Both the position numbers and the translations under genes were made by a program. Positions 28,853 to 37,932 of a DNA stretch of 41,425 nt are shown here, one piece after another. The stretch's first letter is position 1; each line of letters starts with the position of its first letter. Source of the DNA: a virus. The notes under the pieces were generated by a model. That model saw only the letters and a list, made by a program, of their open reading frames with translations, searched no databases and was not told the DNA's origin. Location of the stretch: positions 1 through 41,425 of the IMG/VR virus record IMGVR_UViG_3300046010_006221; one strand, 5' to 3'.

Positions 28853-29326
28853 ATGGACCGACGCACCGAAGCCCGCATCGCCACCGGCGCCAAGATCAGC
28901 GCCGCGCTACAGGGCAACGCGAACACCTCCCGAGCCCGGGTCGATGCCACGCGCCGGATGGTCGAGCGGTACATCAAGGCCGCGCCGAGATACCTGACGC
29001 GCATCGAAGCCATCGAGAAACGTCTGCTGACCGCGAATCACCTGAGCCCGGAGCAGATCCGCCGGCTGGAGATCGTCGCGAACATAAACCTCAAGAAGCT
29101 CGACAAGATCATCCCCGACATCCGCCAGCTCATCGTGACGGAGAGCGGCGTGCCCACGGTGCGCGAGAAGGAGCAGCTCATCGCCGAGGCGAAGCAGCTC
29201 GGGCTCGACGTGGAGAAGCTCTGGGCCGACTACGGCGTGAGCGAAGGCGAGGTCATCGAAGGTGAGCTGGAAGAAGACAGTGATGCACCGGATTCGCAAG
29301 CTGGCGCAGAAGCCGAAGCTCCGTGA
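28853..29326 (+). CDS. Putative small terminase subunit
   Basis: A 157-aa, largely helical protein from ATG 28853; no strong ribosome site is visible. The N-terminus is basic (RRTEARIATGAKISAALQGN, SRARVDATRRMVERYIKAAP), suited to DNA binding. The centre (LSPEQIRRLEIVANINLKKL, DKIIPDIRQLIV) is a helical assembly-type segment. The C-terminus is acidic. It lies two genes before the large terminase, the usual place for the small subunit, which selects viral DNA. No family signature is certain. Confidence 0.5.
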   Translation: MDRRTEARIATGAKISAALQGNANTSRARVDATRRMVERYIKAAPRYLTRIEAIEKRLLTANHLSPEQIRRLEIVANINLKKLDKIIPDIRQLIVTESGVPTVREKEQLIAEAKQLGLDVEKLWADYGVSEGEVIEGELEEDSDAPDSQAGAEAEAP

Positions 29327-29609
29327 CCCTCGCGTCATCGTCTGCGCGTGCAGCGAGTGCGGGGCCGCGATGCCGCTCACGGAAGTCCTTCGCGCGGCGA
29401 ACCCCTTCGACCTCAACGAGCTGATACAGGGCTGCCCGGCCTGCAAGAGCATCGACTCGATGATCCGCGTGTGCGAGGTCGAGGGCTGCACCTTCGACGC
29501 AACGTGCGGCATCCCGCTCAAGAGCGGACGCTATGTGCAGTGCTGCGGCTCACATTTCACGGCGCTCGAAGAGAACGACCGCGAGGACCGGCGTGAGCCA
29601 GACTGCTGA
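29283..29609 (+). CDS. Cys-rich zinc-binding protein before the terminase
   Basis: A 108-aa protein. Start is ATG 29283 (GTG 29262 is an alternative in the same frame). Cysteines occur as CACSECG, CPACKS, CEVEGC, DATC and YVQCCGSHF, enough for two zinc sites. Between the first pairs is LTEVLRAANPFDLNELIQGC. It overlaps the end of the putative small terminase by 44 bases and the start of the large terminase by 17. It may bind nucleic acid or assist packaging. Family unknown. Confidence 0.6.
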   Translation: MHRIRKLAQKPKLRDPRVIVCACSECGAAMPLTEVLRAANPFDLNELIQGCPACKSIDSMIRVCEVEGCTFDATCGIPLKSGRYVQCCGSHFTALEENDREDRREPDC

Positions 29610-31107
29610 GGCTGCGCTCGAAGCACTCCGCTCCGCAGTCTCCGTGCGGAAGCGGGCGATGCTCTACCGGGAGACGCACGCCCGCGAGTTCGCGCCGCCG
29701 TGGTACGACTGGCAGCTCGACTTCTTCAGCGCCACCCGCAAGCACCGGCAAGTCATGCTCCTCGCGGCGAACCGCGTGGGGAAGACCTTCCCGGGCAGCT
29801 ACGCCTTCGCCATCCACGCCACCGGCCAATACCCCGACTGGTGGGGCGGCTGCGTCATCCACTACCCCGTCACGGCATGGGCTCTTGGCGTCGACGCGAC
29901 CCAGACGCGCGACGTGCTACAGCGCGCCCTCTTGGGCATCGAGGGGCAGGACGGCGTCTGGCGCGGCGGCTGGATTCACCACGAGGAGATCGTCGACATC
30001 GAGCGCGGCAACCTGCCGGGCGCCGTCTCGAAGGTTTACGTCCGCCACAAGTCGGGCGGGATCAGCGTCATCGACTTCAAGGCATACCGTCAGGCCAGCA
30101 CGGGCCAGAAGTCGCTGCCCTTCGCCGGCTCCTCCGTCGACGTGATGCTCGTGGACGAGCAGCCGCCTGACGAGGTGATGGGCCAGCTACGAACCCGCCT
30201 CATGACCGGCAGGAAGCACCGCGGCGGGCTCCTCATGCTGACGCTCACGCCCGAGCTTGGTGAGACGGAGCTGGTAGCTCAGTTCATGGGGTCGCGTGAT
30301 CTCGTGAAGCGCCCGGGCAGGGACAGTCGCAGGCAGCTCTACCTCGTCGGGCCGATCGCGTGGGACCGGGCCGCGCACCTGACGCCAGAGCTGCGCGAGG
30401 AGATGCTCGCCGACTACCCCGAGCATGAGCGTGATATGCGGTCCAAGGGACTGCCCTACTACGGGAGCGGGAAGATTTTCAGCATCGACGAGTCCATGGC
30501 GGTCATCCCGCCCTTCGACATCTCCCAGCGCCCGTGGCTGCGCGTGCTGCGCTCGCTGGACATCGGCATCGACCACCCGACCGCGATGGCGTGGCTCGCC
30601 TTCGACCCGGAGGCGCAGACGTACATCCTCTGCAAGACCTTCAGGCAGGGCGATCGCTCGGCCTCCATCCACGCCTCCACCCTTAACTCGATGTGGCGCA
30701 ACGCCCCGCTCGTGGTCCCGCCCGACATCGACTCCCGTGAGAAGGGCTCAGGCGAGACGGTGAAGAGCCACTACGAGGCCGGAGGCATCACGGCGCCCAT
30801 GGTGACATTCCAGAACCCCGACGGATCGCGCTACGTCGAGCCCGGCCTGTTCGCCATGCAGGAAGCCTTCCGCACCGGCCGGTTCCTCGTGTTCCGGGAC
30901 GAGGCCGCGCACTTCCTCGAAGAGGCCCGCTCCTACCACCGTGACGAGAAAGGCGCTATCGTCAAGAGGCGGGATGATGTAATCGACGCGGTGAGGTACG
31001 GCTTCCAGATGGTCGCCACTCACGGCATCCAAGCCGCGGAGCGCGAGCGCCCGCTGGCCGCTCAGGGCGGCCTCTACCCGCAGATGGGTCTTCGGCGAGT
31101 GAGGTAG
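29593..31107 (+). CDS. terL: Large terminase subunit, packaging ATPase-nuclease
   Basis: A 504-aa protein. GTG 29593 follows GAGGA and is preferred to an upstream frame extension into the previous gene. The ATPase part holds the Walker A-like LLAANRVGKT (Lys 64) and Walker B VDVMLVDEQ (Asp 188, Glu 189). The nuclease part begins near residue 318 with RSLDIGIDHPTAMAWLAFD and ends with RRDDVIDAVRY, supplying the acidic metal site. WYDWQLDFF near the N-terminus is the adenine-binding-type region. The enzyme drives DNA into the prohead through the portal, encoded four bases downstream, and cuts the concatemer. Length is normal. Confidence 0.9.
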   Translation: MSQTAEAALEALRSAVSVRKRAMLYRETHAREFAPPWYDWQLDFFSATRKHRQVMLLAANRVGKTFPGSYAFAIHATGQYPDWWGGCVIHYPVTAWALGVDATQTRDVLQRALLGIEGQDGVWRGGWIHHEEIVDIERGNLPGAVSKVYVRHKSGGISVIDFKAYRQASTGQKSLPFAGSSVDVMLVDEQPPDEVMGQLRTRLMTGRKHRGGLLMLTLTPELGETELVAQFMGSRDLVKRPGRDSRRQLYLVGPIAWDRAAHLTPELREEMLADYPEHERDMRSKGLPYYGSGKIFSIDESMAVIPPFDISQRPWLRVLRSLDIGIDHPTAMAWLAFDPEAQTYILCKTFRQGDRSASIHASTLNSMWRNAPLVVPPDIDSREKGSGETVKSHYEAGGITAPMVTFQNPDGSRYVEPGLFAMQEAFRTGRFLVFRDEAAHFLEEARSYHRDEKGAIVKRRDDVIDAVRYGFQMVATHGIQAAERERPLAAQGGLYPQMGLRRVR

Positions 31108-31111
31108 CGCG

Positions 31112-33238
31112 ATGGCAGCGGTCGAGTCAGAGGTGATGGCGGATCTCGTGGCGGGCGAAGTGGAGACGGCGGAGCCGGAATATCGCTATACCGACGAGGA
31201 GCTGGCGGCCCTCATCGACCAAGAGATCAGCTCGTCAGCGACGGGCGACTCCGACGACCAAGAGGACGACGTCGCGCTCGCGGTCGACTACTACCGCGGC
31301 GTCGAGCCGCAGCCGGCCGGCACCAACACGTCGGACTACGTCTCGATGGAGGTCTTCGAGTCCGTCGAGAGCATGAAGGCGAAGCTCATGAAGACCTTCG
31401 CCGGGTCGCGCGACGTCATCCGCTTCAAGCCGATGAGCGAGCGAGACGTCGAGAACGCCCGCCTCCGCACCAAGTACGTCAAGCGCGCCCTGTTCCACGA
31501 GAACCCCGGCGCCGCGATCCTCCACGACGCCTTCCACGACCTCTGCCTGAAGCGCTTCGCGTGCGTGAAGCGCTACGTCAAGACAGAGCGCATCGTGACG
31601 TGGCGCGACCTCGAAGACATCCCGGAGGAGCAGATCGAGGCCGCGGTCATGATGGGCTCCGTCGAGGACATCGAGCCCATCTCCGAGCGCTGGGAGGACG
31701 TCGAGGTACCGACCCAGTTCGGCCCGGCCGTCATCCGCCAGAAGCTCATCACCGCCCGCGCGAAGACCGTCGAGGAGCGGCAGTACCTCTGCGTTGAGGT
31801 GCTGAAGCCCGAGAACGTCCACGTCTTCGCCGGCGTCGAGGATCTCTCCGACCCCTCGCTCCTCCCCGGCGTCGCCATCTCGTACAGGAAGCGCCGTTAT
31901 GAACTCATCCGGGAGGGCTTCGACCCGGAGATCGTCGCCGAGCTGGAGTCAGCCTCGGGCTCCTCCGTGACCGACGATCGCAAGATCATGAACCGGGACT
32001 CGCGCAGCACGAACGGCTCGACGTTGCGCGGGCTCGATGAGATCGACATCGAAGAGGCGTTCGTCCGCATCGACATGATGACGCCTCGTGACCTCCCCGA
32101 GGCCGATGCCGAGCTGTGGCAGATCATCAAGTCCGGCGGAACGATCCTCCTCAAGCAGCGCGTCGACGAGATCCCGCTGCGCTTCGCCACCGCCTACCGC
32201 ATCGCTCACGAGCCCGTCGGCCTGTCCGTGGCGGACGTGGCGATGGACGTGCAGCGCGCGACCTCGAACGTCACGCGCGGCATCATCGACAACATCCACC
32301 GCGTCAACGCTGGCGTCCGGGCCGCGGACCTCTCGAAGATCCGCAACCCGCGCGACCTCATCGACAACCCGATCGGCGGCATCGTCGACACGTCCGACCC
32401 GCAGGCCGCCTTCGCCGTCGTCCCGCAGCCCGCGCTGTCGGCCGGCACCATGCCGATGATGGAAGTCCTCGCCACGCAGAAGGAGATGCGGACGGGCGAT
32501 ATGCGGATGGGCCGCGGGCTCAACACCGGCGACGTCATCACGCACCAGAACGCGAAGGACATGATCGCGCAGCTCATCGAGGTGGGGAACGCCCGCCCGA
32601 TGATGATGGCGAAGCTCCTCGCCGAGACGTTCATGAGGCCGCTTCTCCTCGACCTCTGGAAGCTCGGCTTCGAGGCAGACGTGCCGCTGAAGCTCGACAT
32701 GGACGGCAACGTCACCGAGGTGCGCCCGTCGCAGCTTGGCGAGGGTGACGAGATGGAGATCGACGACGCGCTCACTCCGGAGTACGGCCAGAAGCGCGCG
32801 CAGAACACCATCATGCTTCACTCGATGGTCATGGCGAACCCGACGCTCGCGCCGCTCTACCAGATGCAAGAGCAGTACGCCGCGATGTCCGAGGTGTTCG
32901 ACCTCCTCGGCCAGCCCAATTGGCTCGCCAACCCCAGCGACCCGAAGGTGCAGCAGCGCCTCCAGCTCGCGCAGCAGGCGGCCCAGCAGGCGGCCCAGCA
33001 GCAGCAGGCGCAGATGGCCCAGCGCATCGGCATCGAGGTGGCGAAGCTCATGGCCGAGGCGCAGGCGAAGCAGGCCGAGCCCAAGCTCAAGAAGGAGGCC
33101 CTTGACCTTCAGGCGTCCACCGCCGCGGCCAAGCAGAACCTCGATGAGCGCAAGTTCCAGCACGAGGCTCAGGTCGACAAGGCCGAGCTTCAGATCGAGC
33201 GCGAGCAGAATCGCGCCGCGTCCATCGGGGACGTGTGA
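31112..33238 (+). CDS. Portal protein
   Basis: A 708-aa protein from ATG 31112 with GAGGT upstream. The N-terminal part (ALAVDYYRGVEPQPAG, SDYVSMEVFESVESMKAKLM, RFKPMSERDVENA) is typical of large podovirus portals. The centre holds helices and strands around PLRFATAYRIAHEPVGLSVA and RGIIDNIHRVNAG, plausible stem and wing. The last 110 residues are Gln/Ala/Lys-rich coiled coil. Position directly after the large terminase and before scaffold and capsid supports it. It forms the dodecameric DNA channel of the head. Stop overlaps the next start. Confidence 0.85.
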   Translation: MAAVESEVMADLVAGEVETAEPEYRYTDEELAALIDQEISSSATGDSDDQEDDVALAVDYYRGVEPQPAGTNTSDYVSMEVFESVESMKAKLMKTFAGSRDVIRFKPMSERDVENARLRTKYVKRALFHENPGAAILHDAFHDLCLKRFACVKRYVKTERIVTWRDLEDIPEEQIEAAVMMGSVEDIEPISERWEDVEVPTQFGPAVIRQKLITARAKTVEERQYLCVEVLKPENVHVFAGVEDLSDPSLLPGVAISYRKRRYELIREGFDPEIVAELESASGSSVTDDRKIMNRDSRSTNGSTLRGLDEIDIEEAFVRIDMMTPRDLPEADAELWQIIKSGGTILLKQRVDEIPLRFATAYRIAHEPVGLSVADVAMDVQRATSNVTRGIIDNIHRVNAGVRAADLSKIRNPRDLIDNPIGGIVDTSDPQAAFAVVPQPALSAGTMPMMEVLATQKEMRTGDMRMGRGLNTGDVITHQNAKDMIAQLIEVGNARPMMMAKLLAETFMRPLLLDLWKLGFEADVPLKLDMDGNVTEVRPSQLGEGDEMEIDDALTPEYGQKRAQNTIMLHSMVMANPTLAPLYQMQEQYAAMSEVFDLLGQPNWLANPSDPKVQQRLQLAQQAAQQAAQQQQAQMAQRIGIEVAKLMAEAQAKQAEPKLKKEALDLQASTAAAKQNLDERKFQHEAQVDKAELQIEREQNRAASIGDV

Positions 33239-36200
33239 TGGCGGCGCGGTTCGTCTCGACGCTGCTGAAGACCATCGAGGCCGCCGGGCCGAAGCAGAAG
33301 TTCGACGGCAAGCAGCTCGCCGCCTACCTGAAGAACAAAGGCGTCAAGCAGCAGGAGATCGAATACTTCGAGCGGCGCATGGGCCAGCCGTTCGCGGAGT
33401 CGACGAACCTCGGCGCGCTCACGACGGACGGCTGGAAGAAGCTCCTCGAACCTCTCCAGCTTCCGATCGAGATCAGCCGCATGGGCGGCCGGTTCAACCC
33501 GGCGCTCATCGACGACGAGCGTGTTGCCTCCAAGCTGGAGGGGATCTCGGCCAACATCGCTGAAGACCTTGCGCGCTACGGCAAGGCAAGCCTCTGGGAC
33601 GGCGGCTGGCTGGTCGGATCGCCGACCGGCGCACTCACCCGGGCGGAAACCTACGGCGAGGCGGCCGATCTCGTCAGGAAGAACTTCGGCGACACCGACG
33701 TCAAGGTCTTCAATCAGTTCTCCGACGGCAGATACGCCGAGGACGCCTACTTGGGGGCGCTGACGGAGAACCCCGAGCAGTACCTCGGCGAAGACATCCG
33801 CGATCGCGCGCGCAGGCTCATCGAGCGCGACGAGCAGACCGCCAAGCGCCAGCAAACCCGCTTCGGCGAATACACGACGGAGCATGGTGACTCAAACTCC
33901 TACGAGGAGATCGTCTTCCGCGCGCCAGAGGCGACGACGCCCGATCGTGAGTGGAAGGGCCATCACCACTTCCCCTCCGCTGGCCCGGGCTACCTCGCGC
34001 ATATGCGGACGAACGAGCGCCCCTTCTCCAACTCGCTCTTCATCGAGGAGATCCAGAGCGACCTCCACCAAGGCCGCAAGGCGGGCGACTATCGGCCTAT
34101 GCCCGGAGTAGAGGACAAGTCGGTCGAGTTCCGCGACCGACTCTCGGCTCTCATGAGGCAGATGCAGGAAGCCAACTCGGCGTACTACAACGCGCGCGGA
34201 GGCAGCGCAGAGGAGGCTGCTGCGCTCGCGAGGCAGCGCGAGCTTTCCGAGCAAGTAGGCGCTCTGGATCGCGAGGCGCGCGACGCAGGCTTTGCCAACT
34301 ACCGCGACAACATGGACGCGCCAGCAGCCGAAACCCCGTGGCGCACCAACTGGATCGAGAAGGCTTTCCAGCAAGCCATCACCGACGCATCCGAGCGCGG
34401 CCTTGGCGCGGTCGAGTGGACGCCGGGCTACGTCCAGTCGATGCGCTGGACGCTGGACAACCAGCAGGGCTACTCGAACATCTACGACAAGGAGATCACG
34501 CAGGCCGCCCGCAAGCTCCAGCGCCAGTACGGCGGCGAGATCACGGAGCCTTCTCGCACGTTCAATGACGTGAACCGCACAGACCTACCGGACGAAAGCG
34601 ACGCTCGGGACGAAGCGCTCCGCGAACTCGCGGACGATGAGCCAAGCGCGGAAGACTTCAGGATCGAGGGTGTCGACGAGAACGGCGAGCCGACGGACGA
34701 CTACGAGTTCGATCAGGACGCCTACGACGAGGCGATGGAGCGCTGGAGCGCACGCGTCGACCAGCGCGAGCGGGAGATCCTCGACGAGATCGAGGAAGCC
34801 AAGTACGTCACCGAGGACGACCGCTGGCGCTTCGAGATCACTCCGGCCCTTGCCGAGCGCGCGAAGCAGGGCTGGCCGACGTGGGCCCTCGCCCCCGGCG
34901 CCATCGGCCTCGGCGCTCTCGCGAGTGACGACGCAGAGGCCGCGTTCTCCACGCGCATCCCGAAGACGATCCCGATGGGCGAGGCGTCCGCGCTCATGGA
35001 TGCCCGTCGTGACGCGGCCAAGGCGCTTCAGGAAGGCGACAGCATCACCGACGTCATCGACCGCACCGGCTGGCAGCCGGATATGCGGATCGGAAGCAGC
35101 GGGCTCGTCCTGCCGCGCGACGCCGTTGAGCAGAAAGTCCGGTCAACGACTCACCTCGACGACGTCATGCCGATGCTTGGCCGCGAGATCCCGTCATGGA
35201 ACGGCACTATCGACTGGAGCAAGCTCGGCGCCCCGCAGCTCTCATCGTTCGACGACGTGGTCGCGATCGGAGCGAACCCCGTCGGGCGCAGCATGGCCGG
35301 TGGCGCCCTGCTTGGGGAGTTCGCCGATCTCCCAGACCTCTTCCGCTTTGACCCCGAATACCGCGCCCTCCCGGTCCTCCCTGACGATCGCGACGGGTTC
35401 ATCGGCTCCGCCGGCTGGCGAACGTTCGACGCAATGGCAGGGAATGTGACCCCCTCGCGCGCGGCGCTCGGCATCGACACGCGCTTCGATCAGAGCCCGC
35501 TCGCGCAGCAGCTCAGTCCAGTGACCGGGCTCTTCAGCCAGCGCAACACGCTACTCAGCCACGAGATCCCGCACGTCGAGCGGGAGGCCAGCATCTCGGC
35601 GTCCGATGACCCGATGCTTCTGTCCGCACGGTTCGGCGAGGAGAACTTCGGCTATTGGAAGATGCCTCACGAGGTCGGCTCGCGGGCCAGCGAGCTGCGC
35701 GGCCGTGATGCGCCGGGCGGCCCGCTGGAGCCGTACATCGACACCATCGAGCGGGTGCGGCAGGCGTACCAGCAGAACGCGATCGTGCCCGGCAACGAGG
35801 CCAGCACCTACAGGCACGCCGGCTACTTCCTGCCGAAGGGCATCACCCGGCGGGCGGGGGCTGGCGCGGGCGTCGCATCACTCCCCCTCTTGAGCGGCGA
35901 GCAGGCCGAGGCCGCCGCCCTGCGCGAGGCTGCCGAGGGCGATGAGGCGGCGACGGCAGAGGCCGCCACAGCCGCGTCTGCCGCTGCGGCCACCCCGTAT
36001 GGCGGCCTGCTGTATTCGTCGCCCTCCGACCTCCTCCAAGGCGCTCGTGCGGCCCTGTCGGGCGTGGCCGGCGCCGCTGTGGGCTTCGTGCCGGACTTCG
36101 TCACCGGGGTCGGCGAGGAGCTGTCCCGGGCCACCCGCGCCCGGGAGCAGATGGACGCCTACCTCGCCGGGACGGCCGACTCCCCTCTGGCCCGGCCTTC

Positions 36201-37368
36201 CGAGATTCCCGAGCTGCCCGTCGTGACCGACGAGGCGATCGAGGCGCTGGGCGTCGACCCGTCGGACCCGAACGCGCTCGTGGGCAGCCTCATCGCCCCG
36301 CTGACGCCGCTCGCCGCCGGCAAGCGCGCAACGTGGGCGGCTCGTGAGGGGCTCGCGATGCTCCGCAACCGCCGGCCGCCGCTGTCGGCGAGCCCGACGG
36401 AGCTGTCCGTGACCTCCGAGTTCGTCCCGGGCAGCGAGACGGGGCATATGCTCGACGCCAAGGGCGAGCCGCTCCTCGCGGCGCCATGGCGCGACCGCTA
36501 CGCCTACTCGCTCACCATGGAGCCGCCTGTCGCGGGGTCGGTCGATCCGATCTATGCGGCGCTCGGCTACGGGCAGATGCCGGCGCTGCGCGGGCTCGGC
36601 AACTACACGGGGCCGTCTGGTAAGCCGGAGCGCAACCCGCTCATCGTGTCGCGCGTCGAGACTCCCGCCGGCCCGCTCACCGAGGAAGTGCGCGAGGACG
36701 CGAACTTCGCCGAGTACCTCCGCGGCGCGCTGACCGCCCAGAACGCTTCGGCCGCGCACAAGATCCTGCCGTCGACGTGGGGTAACGCTGACGCGGTCGC
36801 GGTGCAGACGTCGCTCCCGGGCTATGCTTACCCCGACATGATGGAATCGGCGCGCCTCTCCGCGGATCGCGCCGGCGTGCCGTGGGTCGATCGTGGCGAT
36901 GGCCGCCTGACGCTGGCGCCGGGCTTCGCGGACAAGCCGCTGAAGACCCCGAAGCTGTCGGCCGTGCGCGGCGTCCTCAGCGCCGATGCGTGGCCGCAGA
37001 TCCGCGGCGAAGCGGGCAAGATCGACAGTGTCTACGCTTCGCTCCCGTGGGGTCCAGAAGGCTCAGGGCAAGTGACTCAAGGACTGCTATCGCAAATAGC
37101 AGCGGCCAAAGACCCGTCTCGATTCTGGAAAGCAATCGAAGACCCAGCGGTAGCGGAGCGGGCTGGTCAGCTCGCACAGGGCGACAAGAGGTTCGGGGCA
37201 GCGAGCGGTCGCACGCCTCGGAAGGACATCCAGCGCTTGCGCTGGCTGATAGCGAACGGAGCCCTTCGTCAGTACGTCCAGAAGTTCGGGACGAAGGGCC
37301 TTCCCGCCGGGGCTGGGATTGGCCTCGGCCTTGGGGCTCTTCGCGAAGAAGACGCCGAATCGATTTGA
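33238..37368 (+). CDS. Giant polyvalent-type virion protein with HExxH peptidase-like domain
   Basis: A 1,376-aa protein from ATG 33238 (TGATG). About residues 240-400 hold HHFPSAGPGYLAHMRTNE, LFIEEIQSDLHQGRK (270-282), then WIEKAFQQAITDASERGLGA and VEWTPGYVQ, the module of phage large polyvalent proteins. Residues 775-779 are HEIPH inside LLSHEIPHVERE, an HExxH zinc-peptidase motif; Glu 812 in PHEVGSRASE could be the third ligand, as in polyvalent-associated peptidase domains. Gly/Ala-rich hydrophobic tracts near 540 and 870 may insert in membranes. It sits between portal and scaffold, so it is probably packaged and injected. Peptidase activity and targets are inference. Confidence 0.7.
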   Translation: MAARFVSTLLKTIEAAGPKQKFDGKQLAAYLKNKGVKQQEIEYFERRMGQPFAESTNLGALTTDGWKKLLEPLQLPIEISRMGGRFNPALIDDERVASKLEGISANIAEDLARYGKASLWDGGWLVGSPTGALTRAETYGEAADLVRKNFGDTDVKVFNQFSDGRYAEDAYLGALTENPEQYLGEDIRDRARRLIERDEQTAKRQQTRFGEYTTEHGDSNSYEEIVFRAPEATTPDREWKGHHHFPSAGPGYLAHMRTNERPFSNSLFIEEIQSDLHQGRKAGDYRPMPGVEDKSVEFRDRLSALMRQMQEANSAYYNARGGSAEEAAALARQRELSEQVGALDREARDAGFANYRDNMDAPAAETPWRTNWIEKAFQQAITDASERGLGAVEWTPGYVQSMRWTLDNQQGYSNIYDKEITQAARKLQRQYGGEITEPSRTFNDVNRTDLPDESDARDEALRELADDEPSAEDFRIEGVDENGEPTDDYEFDQDAYDEAMERWSARVDQREREILDEIEEAKYVTEDDRWRFEITPALAERAKQGWPTWALAPGAIGLGALASDDAEAAFSTRIPKTIPMGEASALMDARRDAAKALQEGDSITDVIDRTGWQPDMRIGSSGLVLPRDAVEQKVRSTTHLDDVMPMLGREIPSWNGTIDWSKLGAPQLSSFDDVVAIGANPVGRSMAGGALLGEFADLPDLFRFDPEYRALPVLPDDRDGFIGSAGWRTFDAMAGNVTPSRAALGIDTRFDQSPLAQQLSPVTGLFSQRNTLLSHEIPHVEREASISASDDPMLLSARFGEENFGYWKMPHEVGSRASELRGRDAPGGPLEPYIDTIERVRQAYQQNAIVPGNEASTYRHAGYFLPKGITRRAGAGAGVASLPLLSGEQAEAAALREAAEGDEAATAEAATAASAAAATPYGGLLYSSPSDLLQGARAALSGVAGAAVGFVPDFVTGVGEELSRATRAREQMDAYLAGTADSPLARPSEIPELPVVTDEAIEALGVDPSDPNALVGSLIAPLTPLAAGKRATWAAREGLAMLRNRRPPLSASPTELSVTSEFVPGSETGHMLDAKGEPLLAAPWRDRYAYSLTMEPPVAGSVDPIYAALGYGQMPALRGLGNYTGPSGKPERNPLIVSRVETPAGPLTEEVREDANFAEYLRGALTAQNASAAHKILPSTWGNADAVAVQTSLPGYAYPDMMESARLSADRAGVPWVDRGDGRLTLAPGFADKPLKTPKLSAVRGVLSADAWPQIRGEAGKIDSVYASLPWGPEGSGQVTQGLLSQIAAAKDPSRFWKAIEDPAVAERAGQLAQGDKRFGAASGRTPRKDIQRLRWLIANGALRQYVQKFGTKGLPAGAGIGLGLGALREEDAESI

Positions 37369-37379
37369 CGGAGCGAACC

Positions 37380-37568
37380 ATGGATACAAAGTACCCGAAC
37401 AAGCTGCGCCCGGCAACCGACACCAAGCCGGCCCATGAGAAGCCCGCGATCGCCGCGGACCCCTTCGACATCGAGAAGGCCCGCGAGCGGCGCGACGCGA
37501 CCACCCCGCAGGCTCAGGCCGCGCTCCGCCGGAAGCGCATGGCCGAGCTGGCCGGGGGCAAGCCGTGA
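37380..37568 (+). CDS. Small head-operon protein
   Basis: A 62-aa charged protein from ATG 37380 with GGAG upstream. Lys/Pro/Ala-rich start (TKPAHEKPAIAADPFDIEKA), then basic helix (RERRDATTPQAQAALRRKRM). Probably partly disordered. It lies between the giant protein and the scaffold. Unknown family; coupled to the next gene by GTGA. Confidence 0.55.
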   Translation: MDTKYPNKLRPATDTKPAHEKPAIAADPFDIEKARERRDATTPQAQAALRRKRMAELAGGKP

Positions 37569-37912
37569 GCCTCCTCGACCGCTTCATCCGTCGGCCGATC
37601 CTCGGCACGCCGCCGAAGCAGCCGTACACCGAGGAGCGCCTCGCCGAGCTGCGCGGGCGCGCCGAGCGTGCCGCGGCCCTCCTCCGCAGCGACGCCTTCG
37701 TCGCGGCATATCAGTCATCGCTCGACACCATCATCGACGAGCTGCTGGCCCTCAACGTCACGGACCTCGATGCGCCCGCGAAGGCGCTGGGGCTCGTGGC
37801 GAAGGCGCAGGCGCTCCGCGAGCTGGTGGGCGACATGAACCGCACCGTCAACGAGTGGGAGCTGGAAGATCGGAAACGCCAGCCCACCCGCGTGACACGC
37901 ATCTCCGCTTGA
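37565..37912 (+). CDS. Small helical head-operon protein, GTG start
   Basis: A 115-aa protein from GTG 37565 (GTGA). It is almost all helix (YTEERLAELRGRAERAAALL, SSLDTIIDELLALNV, KALGLVAKAQALRELVGDMN) with a basic end. Such proteins between portal and scaffold are common in SU10/DUF5309-capsid phages and may assist assembly. Family not recognised. Confidence 0.55.
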   Translation: MSLLDRFIRRPILGTPPKQPYTEERLAELRGRAERAAALLRSDAFVAAYQSSLDTIIDELLALNVTDLDAPAKALGLVAKAQALRELVGDMNRTVNEWELEDRKRQPTRVTRISA

Positions 37913-37932
37913 CTCCCACAAGAAGGTAGCTT

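Noticed and set aside
31949-33163. Open frame of 404 codons opposite the portal gene
   Set aside because: Leu/His/Arg-rich shadow in a high-GC gene; no start context.
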